The notes under the pieces: model-generated
Told to the model about the DNA's origin: nothing
The model's input: the letters and a program-made list of their open reading frames with translations, nothing else
The model's database searches: none
Assembly (NCBI RefSeq): GCF_023716925.1
Contig: NZ_JAMQQG010000028.1
Span: forward strand, 1-48,162
Length of the DNA stretch: 48,162 bases
Source of the DNA: Frankia sp. R82
GTDB lineage: Bacteria > Actinomycetota > Actinomycetes > Frankiales > Frankiaceae
Reading direction: 5' to 3'
Shown here: piece by piece, positions 41,701-48,162 of the stretch
Position numbering within the stretch: the first letter of the stretch is position 1
How the letters are laid out: every line of letters starts with the position of its first letter
Position numbers and translations under genes: made by a program

Positions 41701-41775
41701 GTGCGCGCCTCCGCCGTTCTGACGTGCCGCCGTTGCATCGACTACTGCCGAACCTCCACCAGCCGCTGTCGCTGA
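41701..41775 (+). CDS. Cys-rich attenuator leader peptide upstream of the flavin monooxygenase
   Basis: A 24-residue frame starting GTG and ending TGA, with Cys at positions 9, 12, 16 and 23. Its middle, LTCRRCIDYCRTSTSRCR, aligns with the LTxRRxHxDLCRxASxxCR pattern of actinobacterial sulfur leader peptides. In mycobacteria, leaderless Cys-rich short ORFs sense cysteine supply through ribosome stalling and control the downstream gene. Here the promoter places the transcript start on the GTG, so it too would be leaderless. The stop is 59 bases before the monooxygenase ATG, and the spacer contains a 20-base imperfect direct repeat (gctgtcgc.gagtttgc). Confidence 0.72.
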   Translation: MRASAVLTCRRCIDYCRTSTSRCR

Positions 41776-41834
41776 GTTTGCGCTGTCGCCGAGTTTGCGC
41801 TGCCACGGACATCGACGCTGTCACGGAGGACCTC

Positions 41835-43181
41835 ATGAGCCGACCGACCAAGCAGATCCACCTGGCGGCGCACTTCCCCGGGGTGAACAACACGACGGTG
41901 TGGAGCGATCCCGCTGCCGGCAGTCACATCGAGTTCGACTCGTTCGTGCACCTGGCCCGTACCGCCGAGCGGGCCCGCTTCGACTTCTTCTTCCTCGCCG
42001 AGGGCCTGCGGCTGCGCGAGCAGAACGGGCGCATCCACGATCTGGACGTCGTCGGCCGGCCGGACACGTTCACCGTGCTCGCCGCGCTCGCCGCCGTCAC
42101 CGAGCGGCTCGGGCTCGCCGGCACCATCAACTCGACGTTCAACGAGCCGTACGAGGTCGCCCGCCAGTTCGCCAGCCTCGACCATCTGTCCGCCGGTCGG
42201 GCGGCGTGGAACGTCGTCACGTCCTGGGACGCCTTCACCGGTGAGAACTTCCGCCGGGGCGGCTACCTGGCGGAGTCCGACCGGTACGAACGGGCCCGCA
42301 GCTTCCTGACCACCGCGCTCGAGCTGTTCGACTCGTGGCGGCGCGACGAGGTGCTCGCCGACGCCGCCGCGGGCCGGTTCCTGCGTGAGCCCGGTCCGGG
42401 CACCTTCGTCCACCACGACCAGTTCTTCGACATCGAGGGGCACTTCAACGTTCCGCGCAGCCCCCAGGGCCGGCCGGTGATCTTCCAGGCGGGCGACTCC
42501 GAGGCCGGGCGTGAGTTCGCCGCCGCGAGCGCCGATGCGATCTTCAGCCGACACAGCGCCTTCGACGCGGGCCAGGCGTTCTACGCCGACATCAAGGGCC
42601 GGTTGGCCAAGTACGGGCGTGCGCCGCACGAGCTGGTCGTGCTGCCGGCGGCGACCTTCGTCCTGGCCGACACCGACGCCGAGGCCCGGGAGCTGGCCGT
42701 GCTCATCCGCCGCCAGCAGGTCAGCGGCGCCACCGCGATCCAGTTCGCCGAGCAGCTCTGGAACCGCGACCTGACCAGCTTCGATCCGGACGGCCCCGTG
42801 CCGGATGTCGACCCGCTGCCCGGGGAGAACACCGTCTCCCGCGGGCGGGCGAGCGTGCGGATGTTCGACGACCGGATCGCAACCGTGCGGGCGTGGCGGG
42901 AGCTGGCCGAGGCCAAGAAGCTGTCGCTGCGCGAGGTGGTGATCGAGGTCAGCGGTCGCCAGCAGTTCATCGGGTCGGCGCGCACGATCGCGGAGACGAT
43001 CAACCACTTCGTCCAGTCCGACGCCAGTGACGGCTTCATCCTCGTCCCGCACATCACCCCCGGCGGCCTGGACGAGTTCGCGGACACGGTCGTGCCGCTG
43101 CTGCAGGAGTGGGGGGTCTTCCGCGCCGAGTACGCCGGCACGACGCTGCGTGACCACCTCGGCCTCACGCCCCTCGACTAG
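41835..43181 (+). CDS. NtaA/SnaA/DszA-family FMN-dependent monooxygenase
   Basis: A 448-residue luciferase-like monooxygenase. Family landmarks are KQIHLAAHFPGVNNTTVW at the start, then FDFFFLAEGLRLRE, LAGTINSTFNEPYEVARQFASLDHLS, RAAWNVVTSWDAFTGENFRRGG, PVIFQAGDSEAGREFAA, and near the end FVQSDASDGFILVPHI with LLQEWGVF. These enzymes use reduced FMN from a separate reductase to oxidise substrates such as nitrilotriacetate, pristinamycin or dibenzothiophene sulfone. Many act in sulfur scavenging. The ATG at 41835 has GGAGG 5 bases upstream. The Cys-rich leader peptide just upstream points to control by sulfur or cysteine supply. Substrate is unknown and no reductase gene is adjacent. Confidence 0.93.
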   Translation: MSRPTKQIHLAAHFPGVNNTTVWSDPAAGSHIEFDSFVHLARTAERARFDFFFLAEGLRLREQNGRIHDLDVVGRPDTFTVLAALAAVTERLGLAGTINSTFNEPYEVARQFASLDHLSAGRAAWNVVTSWDAFTGENFRRGGYLAESDRYERARSFLTTALELFDSWRRDEVLADAAAGRFLREPGPGTFVHHDQFFDIEGHFNVPRSPQGRPVIFQAGDSEAGREFAAASADAIFSRHSAFDAGQAFYADIKGRLAKYGRAPHELVVLPAATFVLADTDAEARELAVLIRRQQVSGATAIQFAEQLWNRDLTSFDPDGPVPDVDPLPGENTVSRGRASVRMFDDRIATVRAWRELAEAKKLSLREVVIEVSGRQQFIGSARTIAETINHFVQSDASDGFILVPHITPGGLDEFADTVVPLLQEWGVFRAEYAGTTLRDHLGLTPLD

Positions 43182-43280
43182 CAGGGCGTGAGGCCGGAGG
43201 TCCGGCAGGGTCCGGTGGTCGGGCAAGGACGGCCGTTCCGGCCTGGAGGGAGTGCCGGAACGTGCGTCTTCAGGTGATGC

Positions 43281-43769
43281 TCAGTCGAGCAGTCCGATCT
43301 GACGGGCAGTGTGCACCGCCGCGGTCCGGTTCCGCACGCCCATCTTGCGCATGATGCTGCGCATGTAGGTCTTCACGGTCTCGGCCTGGATGGTGAGTTG
43401 CTCGGCGGCCTCGCCGTTGGAACAGCCCGTCGCCACCAGCGTGAGCACTTCCATCTCCCGCAGGGTGAGTCGGAAGGGCGGGGGCTTGGCGGGAGTCGGT
43501 GCGGTCGGTTCGCTGCGCAGCAGCGAGTAGATGCGCAGGATCCGGCGCCGCAGGTGCGGGGTGGTGAGCTGGGCGCTGAGCTCGAGCAGCTCGATCTGGG
43601 CCAGCCGGACCCGCTCCTTCTGGGTCCGCGCGTCGGTTGGCAGGTCGTCGGCGGTAAGGGGACCCGACGCTCGGTCGAAGCCGGCGGCGCTCATCGCCCG
43701 CGGTGGGCGGGCGTGCATCGTTGCCGGATCCGATACCACTGGGGCCATCGTGCTCCTCTCCCTGTCCAC
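43281..43769 (-). CDS. LuxR-family DNA-binding regulator without sensor domain
   Basis: A 162-residue regulator. A variable N-terminus leads to a helical segment (RVRLAQIELLELSAQLTTPHL, RRRILRIYSLLRS) and a C-terminal LuxR/GerE helix-turn-helix: LTLREMEVLTLVATGCSNGEAAEQL, then AETVKTYMRSIMRKMGVRNRTAAVH. Both helical and DNA-binding parts align with the GAF-containing regulator at 32644-33543. This protein lacks a sensory domain, so it may be controlled by expression level or by partner binding. ATG 43769 is the first start; a second Met lies at residue 8. It is convergent to the monooxygenase gene. Confidence 0.87.
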   Translation of the reverse strand: MDRERSTMAPVVSDPATMHARPPRAMSAAGFDRASGPLTADDLPTDARTQKERVRLAQIELLELSAQLTTPHLRRRILRIYSLLRSEPTAPTPAKPPPFRLTLREMEVLTLVATGCSNGEAAEQLTIQAETVKTYMRSIMRKMGVRNRTAAVHTARQIGLLD

Positions 43770-45533
43770 TCCGGAGTGCCCGGCCCCTTCGGCCTCCTGC
43801 CGTCGGCAGACCGTCGTAGCCCTGCCGGCAGATTCGTCCGAGGACCGGACTTAAGATCAGCCGTACACCACCTTTGTGGGTGACCGCGGCTGGTCCGGCC
43901 CGCCGGAGAAGTGGGCGTGCCGCCACTCCCGCTCCTTCCGGTTGTGCATGCTCGCCGGTCCACCGCGGTCGGCTACATCGAAAAGGTTATCCCGCGCTGT
44001 GGCCGTTTCGTCAATGGCCGGTACGTCGATGTGCGAAAACAGACGCCGACTGTCGATGAACCGTGGGATCCTGGCCCCAGCGGCGACTCCCGAGCGGCCG
44101 CCCAGATGTGCAGGCCGGACGGTGCCACCATCGGACGAGCGATTGTCTGCGGTGCGGAACTGGATTGTAATCCGCTGCGCGAGAGAATCGGCGGACGGCA
44201 GATGCGCATTCATTTGGGTGCCGGCAGACGCCCGGTCATCTGCACGGGCGTCCGGCCCCGGTCGGAGCCTTTGCCCCCGCTCCCCGCCTTCCGTCCACCG
44301 CCTGCTGCGTCCTGTCCGCCGGGCCCTGACGCCGCACCCCTGGTCCGGGTCCCCGGCTTCCGGGCCGGGATCCGAGGCGTCGCACCCGCATCTCTGGTGC
44401 GGGCTCCTGGCCGAGCTCCCGGGCCCGGGCTGACTGTGCATCCCGGACGTGCCAGAATGCCGGCCAGGCATGGCCAGAGGGACACCGCGTCAGGCCTGAA
44501 CGGGCACGCTGCGGCACTCCTGGGCCACCTGGCTGGCTCGACGCGGCCCGGTCGGCCGCGGTCCGGCTCGACGCAGTCCGGCTCGACGCAGCTCGTTCCG
44601 ACCCGGCTGGCACGGGGTGGGGCTGGCACGGTGCAGTCGGCGCAGGGCTCCGGCCGTATTACCCGGTCGCGGTGGAGGATGCCGGCACGCCTGGATACAC
44701 GTGCTCTGCCTGCCGTATCAGGTTGCCGTGTTCCGGCGAAGCCGGTTGCTCATGGACGGCCTGCCGCCGACGGTGGGAAGTTCCTGTTGGCGGACCGCCA
44801 GAATAGTCGGCGCCGACCTGGTGCGACGGACCCGAAGGTATCGGCGAGTCTCGCGGGAAGGTTCCGCCGGCATCGTTCGGACATTATCGTGGACCGTCGA
44901 ACAAGATTTTTCGGTGGGCCTTCGGATCGGTCGATGAAGGCAGATATACCGGCGGTCTGAAGTCATCTGTCGATACGGGAAGGCTGGGCTGTCAGGTCGG
45001 AAGAACTGCTTTTCGCGGATATGTTCGCGTAGCTTTCACTCGGCCGTAGGCCTGCCTGGAAGCACCGGCCGGGCTGCCCGCCCGGACCGGGCTGGAACGC
45101 GTCCTCCCACCCGGCGCCCGGAGGCCCGACGCCACCGATGGAGGTCTGAGCGGCCTGCATAGGTGATCCGTGGGGCTGCGCCGGGCGATGTGCGGATGCG
45201 TGGTGCCTGATGGGCCATGCGTGGTTGGTCATGCGTGGTGCGTAGTGGGTTGCGTGTGGTGCGGGCCGGCTCTGTACGCAGGACCTGGTCCTGGACGCCA
45301 GGTGCTGGGACGCATCCTCGATGCCGGGCCGGGTTGGGCCCGGTCCGGCTCGCTCGGGCCGGTGCGCGTGGCCGTCCGATGGCGAGGGGGAGTGGCTCGG
45401 CAACGGAATCCGCGGTGGACGAATCTGGCCGTTCAGTGGCGACTGGTTCGCTGTGATCTGGCGGGTAAGGGTGATTTATGACCGTGTTCTGGCTAACGGC
45501 GGAAACTGCCCATTATTGTCGGTTTTTCTGGGT
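43770..45533. other. 1.8 kb region without a supported gene
   Basis: Long frames on both strands here have irregular composition and no family resemblance. Around 44530-44600 a unit close to gtccggctcgacgca is repeated three times. Near 44860-44990 and 45440-45520 the DNA is AT-richer than average and may contain promoters or a decayed gene. Around 45195-45260 the word gcgtggt recurs several times. Nothing further can be called. Confidence 0.4.
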
Positions 45534-46040
45534 TTATGCGGTCGGTTGGGAGTGGGCGACGACGCGTCCGGTCATCGTCTCGGGCTGGATACGGACCCAG
45601 TGCGGATGGTCGATCCGGTCTGCCCAGGGGGCGAGTCCGGTGGCTTCGAGCCGGGCCAGCGTCTGGGTGTCCTTGACCTCCACCGCGCGTCCGTTGATCA
45701 GCACACTCCAGCCGGCGCGGACCGCCGCATCGTGTCCGTCCACCTCGAACCCGACCGCGTCCTCGTCCAGGGCCGCAGCGAGCTTCGACCCGGCCGCGGT
45801 GCGGAAGGCGATGGCCTCGCCGTCCAGCACGTAGTTGACCGGCAGGACCAGGATCTCGCCGTTCGCGCGGAACGCCACCCGTCCCACCTGCTCACCGGAC
45901 AGCAGCCACAGGCAGGTTGCCGCGGGTAGCACCCCGCCGCCAGCATGGTCCAGGGTGACGGCCGTGGCGTCCCGGCCGCTCGTGATGATCTCGCCGTTGC
46001 TCGTCGTGGTCCCGCGTCCGCCCACGTTCGCCGATGTCAT
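45534..46040 (-). CDS. pyridoxamine 5'-phosphate oxidase-family (flavin/F420-binding fold) protein
   Basis: A 168-residue split-barrel protein of the Pyridox_ox_2 type. The typical N-terminal part is WLLSGEQVGRVAFRANGEILVLPVNYVLDGEAIAFRTAAGSKLAA, followed by DAVGFEVDGHD, GWSVLINGRAVEVKD, then HWVRIQPETMTGRVV near the end. Such proteins bind FMN or F420 and are found as oxidoreductases or stress proteins; the substrate is unknown. The ATG at 46040 is preceded by AAGGGGA on the coding strand. The frame is open upstream to 46136, but that part is low-complexity CCGCAC-repeat DNA. Confidence 0.88.
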   Translation of the reverse strand: MTSANVGGRGTTTSNGEIITSGRDATAVTLDHAGGGVLPAATCLWLLSGEQVGRVAFRANGEILVLPVNYVLDGEAIAFRTAAGSKLAAALDEDAVGFEVDGHDAAVRAGWSVLINGRAVEVKDTQTLARLEATGLAPWADRIDHPHWVRIQPETMTGRVVAHSQPTA

Positions 46041-46071
46041 CGCGTGTTCCCCTTGTCCGCTGGATGGGCAT

Positions 46072-46145
46072 CCGCACCGCCGCACCGCACTACATCGCGC
46101 CGCACGGCACCGCACGGCAACCGCACTGCGCCGCATCGCCCTGCG
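46072..46145. repeat. imperfect ccgcac-type tandem repeat
   Basis: The words ccgcac, gcaccgc and cgccgca recur about ten times in 70 bases directly upstream of the PNPOx-family gene, between it and mscL. Confidence 0.6.
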
Positions 46146-46215
46146 CCAGAATGGCGGGGTGGTGAGGCCGTTCGACGACGTCCGGTTCGACCGTAGGCCG
46201 GGGCCGGGTGGCCGG

Positions 46216-46761
46216 TCAGGGGTCGATCGTCGTCGCCTCCCTGGGCCGTCCGGCCCGCTCGGGCCCGTCCGGTCGGGCTGGGTGACCGGTGGTGAGCAGG
46301 TCCCGGATCTCGGTGAGCAGGCGCGCCTCGTCGCTGATCACCGGGGCCGCCGCGGGTTCCGGCTTGCCGCGTGTGCGTAGCTTGGCGGCCTTGGTCATCG
46401 GGAGGACGACGATGAAGTACACGGTCGCCGCCACGAACAGGAACGTCACGAGGCTGTTGAGAAACAGTCCGTAGCGGAACCTGCTGTGATGGATCGTGAA
46501 CGACAGGTTGGCGAAGTCCGGCTTCCCGCCGACCGCGGCGATCAGCGGCGTGAGCAGGTCGTCGACCATCGCCTTGACCACCGCGGTGAACGCCGTTCCG
46601 ATGATCACCGCAACGGCGAGGTCGATGACGTTCCCGCGCATCAGGAACTTCCGGAAGCCCGCGAGCCCCGGCCGGATCACCCGGACCGACGGTGCGACGA
46701 CCCCCCGGCCACGATCAACGACCGTGCGCACCCTGACCTCGCGCACCCTGCGCACGCCCAC
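46216..46761 (-). CDS. mscL: large-conductance mechanosensitive channel MscL
   Basis: A 181-residue MscL that opens under membrane tension to release solutes during osmotic downshock. The core starts at GFRKFLMRGNVIDLAVAVIIGTAF, the conserved first helix, then VVKAMVDDLLTPLIAAVGGKPDF. The second helix is FLNSLVTFLFVAATVYFIVVLP, and the C-terminal helix is SDEARLLTEIRDLL. An extra 30 residues at the N-terminus (Arg/Val-rich) precede the usual start, so initiation may be further in. A Pro/Arg tail follows the C-terminal helix. It lies 176 bases upstream of the PNPOx-family gene on the same strand. Confidence 0.94.
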   Translation of the reverse strand: MGVRRVREVRVRTVVDRGRGVVAPSVRVIRPGLAGFRKFLMRGNVIDLAVAVIIGTAFTAVVKAMVDDLLTPLIAAVGGKPDFANLSFTIHHSRFRYGLFLNSLVTFLFVAATVYFIVVLPMTKAAKLRTRGKPEPAAAPVISDEARLLTEIRDLLTTGHPARPDGPERAGRPREATTIDP

Positions 46762-46885
46762 CAGACCATCTCCTCGACCCTGAGGCTCATCGGACGCCGT
46801 CCGTTATGACCGTCAAGAGAGGTTCTAACCCGTTTTGTGACTTGGTGGACGGCCCGTCCGTGCCCCTGCGGTGACATCGGCCCGG

Positions 46886-47467
46886 TCAGCGCTTGCGGGC
46901 GACCGCTCCGTAGATGCTGACCTGGGCGTCGGTCAGCTCGGCCAGGGGGATGGCCGACGTCCGGGCGGCGGAGTTCTCCTCACCGAACGTGACGGCGGAC
47001 GGCGCCGACGTCGACTGCTCGGCGAGATCGGGACGCCAGCGGTGGACGACCTGCAGGCCCGGCTCGACGATCTCCAGGCCGTCGAGGAAGCGCTCGACCT
47101 CGGCCCGGGTGCGCAGGTGCATCGGCATCCCGCGGGAGAGATAGGTGCTCTCGACGTGGCGCATGTCGGGGTCGAAGTCCGCGGTCAGATGCGTCAGTGA
47201 CACGTAGCTTCCCGACGGCAACAGATCGACGAGCTGCGCCAGGATGTCGTGGGGCCGGTCGCTGTCCGGGATGAAGTGGAAGATCGCGATGACGGACAGG
47301 GCGACCGGCCGGGACAGGTCGAGCGTCTCGTGCAGCTCGGGAGCGGCGAGGATGCGGTCGGTGTCGCGCAGGTCGACATCGAGGTAGGCGGTGCGGCCCT
47401 GGCGGGTCCCGGTCAGCAGGGCCCGGGCATGGGTGAGCACGATCGGTACCATCCCTTGGTTGCACAT
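46886..47467 (-). pseudogene. SAM-dependent methyltransferase (DUF574/PF04672-type), N-terminally truncated
   Basis: The 193-residue frame matches the C-terminal two thirds of actinomycete DUF574 methyltransferases: PIVLTHARALLTGTRQGRT, AYLDVDLRDTDRIL, LDLSRPVALSVIAIFHFI, GSYVSLTHLTAD, and LEIVEPGLQVVHRWRPD. In full-length members (about 270 aa) a further 80-100 residues with the glycine-rich SAM-binding loop precede VDNDPIVLTHARALL. Here the similarity stops at VPIVLTHARALL, and the upstream sequence in all frames is unrelated. The 5' end was therefore probably lost by deletion or rearrangement near 47450. Without the SAM loop it is unlikely to be active. A short Met start (47467) may still be used. 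Confidence 0.7.
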
Positions 47468-47880
47468 GGCAAGTGGTGTTCGCGTGCCGGAACTGCCGTG
47501 AGCAACGGTGGGCGCACATATCGGTGTGCTGGGCGCGTAACGACGGTGGTCCTGCTTGGGAGGTTAGGCGGCGGGCGGGCGCCGGGCACGCCTGCGATGA
47601 GGGTGGCGACCGCTGGCGGGACGGGCGGGGCCTCGGCAAGCGTCTCGGCCAGCCAGCGCGCCACCGCGTCGGCGTCTGATTCGGCATTGTGGGCGTTCTG
47701 CGCCCCGGCCGGGCGGGCCTTCGGTCCGTCGGCGTCCGGCACCACTGTGGCGCCGTTCCCACCCGTGTCCTCCGCGGCGGCCTGCGGTGGCCTGTCCTCT
47801 GTTTGCGGTCGATCGTCGCACGAATCGGCGGGTGCAGGACGGCGGACGCGGGACGGACGGACGCGGGACGGATCGACCAC
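47413..47880 (-). CDS. hypothetical protein, possibly chimeric at a rearrangement junction
   Basis: A 155-residue frame from GTG 47880 (AGGTG upstream). Residues about 60-105 (NAESDADAVARWLAETLAEAP, PVPPAVATLIAGVPGARPPP) look like a genuine helical actinomycete protein. The last 45 residues overlap the truncated methyltransferase in another frame and look like out-of-frame sequence. I do not recognise a family. It may be the N-terminal remnant of a gene cut by the same event that removed the methyltransferase 5' end. Confidence 0.35.
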   Translation of the reverse strand: MVDPSRVRPSRVRRPAPADSCDDRPQTEDRPPQAAAEDTGGNGATVVPDADGPKARPAGAQNAHNAESDADAVARWLAETLAEAPPVPPAVATLIAGVPGARPPPNLPSRTTVVTRPAHRYVRPPLLTAVPAREHHLPCATKGWYRSCSPMPGPC

Positions 47881-48162
47881 GGCACCTCACAGAACCGGCG
47901 GCGGAAATGCGGCAAATAAAAGCTAACCGGACTATCCTCTACCGCCAACAGGGCGCGTTCCGTCGACCGCTTCTGCCAGCTCCCACGGTTAGATAGGATG
48001 CCAATTGCGGCATGATTCCTGGCCTGCTTGGGTGGGTGTCAGATACCGGCCGACCTGCATCGATGCGCCCTCTCGGACCTACCCGCTAGTGTCGCGTGAT
48101 TCTGTTCAATTTACTCGGGTAGGTGAGATAAAATGGTCAGGTGGAGTTGACGGCGGATGAGC
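47881..48162. other. AT-richer right edge, possible promoter of a gene leaving the window
   Basis: The last 100 bases are notably AT-rich (ttctgttcaatttactcggg, gagataaaatgg). ctacccg and cgggtag (near 48079 and 48114) form an inverted repeat. A GTG at 48141 opens a frame (VELTADE) that runs off the window and could be a gene start. The inverted repeat gatgcc/ggcatg near 47998-48014 is a further small palindrome. Confidence 0.3.

Noticed and set aside
41724-41834. Upstream in-frame extension of the flavin monooxygenase
   Set aside because: The ATG at 41835 has a proper GGAGG and begins the family similarity; the extension overlaps the Cys-rich leader in another frame.
43911-44960. Plus-strand frame of 349 codons in the gap after the LuxR gene
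   Set aside because: No sustained codon bias, no family resemblance and no ribosome site; the opposite strand is equally open.

Overview
This is high-GC DNA with strong GC3 bias, frequent GTG starts, leaderless-type promoters and long Pro/Ala/Gly low-complexity linkers. It looks like chromosomal sequence from an actinomycete. The gene set (MMPL exporter, SARP regulator, NhaA with a DsbA-like neighbour, TM0106-type nuclease-helicase, DUF4232, Csp copper storage protein) suggests a Frankia-like member of the Actinomycetota. That placement is inference; no rRNA or other marker gene is present.

Layout. 1-5.4 kb: end of a secreted DUF4232 protein, a thiolase and a DUF309 protein on the minus strand, an amidohydrolase and a four-helix Cys-rich copper storage protein, the last two each followed by a strong hairpin terminator. 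5.8-7.5 kb: a ydaO/yuaA (c-di-AMP) riboswitch with its own promoter, about 660 nt upstream of a secreted lysozyme/transglycosylase-like protein with a peptidoglycan-binding domain. 7.6-13.85 kb: a complete lasso-peptide (RiPP) locus on the plus strand: SARP regulator, precursor, cyclase, RRE protein, leader peptidase and ABC exporter. The four genes after the precursor are tightly packed and mostly overlap by a few bases. The precursor keeps the canonical leader motif but has a 47-residue region after the predicted cleavage site, far longer than usual, ending in a Gly/Phe-rich tail. 13.9-19.9 kb: malonyl-CoA synthetase-like ligase, CobL, a FadR-type GntR regulator and a four-helix membrane protein. 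20-28 kb: 5-oxoprolinase genes pxpA and a fused pxpBC, DsbA-like thioredoxin convergent with nhaA, pheA, and an ADP-forming acyl-CoA synthetase-like protein with apparently lost catalytic residues. 28.5-33.5 kb: a 1267-aa Fe-S nuclease/exonuclease/helicase and a GAF-LuxR regulator. 34.9-41.1 kb: MMPL transporter, Tat-exported peptidoglycan amidase, a methyltransferase interrupted by an in-frame TAG, and a beta-carbonic anhydrase. 41.4-43.2 kb: two divergent short ORFs resembling the actinobacterial cysteine/sulfur leader peptides. One lies upstream of a DszA/NtaA-type flavin monooxygenase, the other upstream of the carbonic anhydrase. 43.3-48 kb: a LuxR paralogue, a long apparently non-coding stretch, a PNPOx-family protein, MscL, and a 5'-truncated SAM methyltransferase.

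The two most notable systems are the lasso locus with its oversized glycine-rich precursor and the divergent leader-peptide pair around 41.4-41.8 kb. The latter suggests a small sulfur-responsive regulon joining a flavin monooxygenase with a carbonic anhydrase or COS-hydrolase-like enzyme. A recurring feature is in-frame minisatellite expansion at linkers of otherwise ordinary enzymes.
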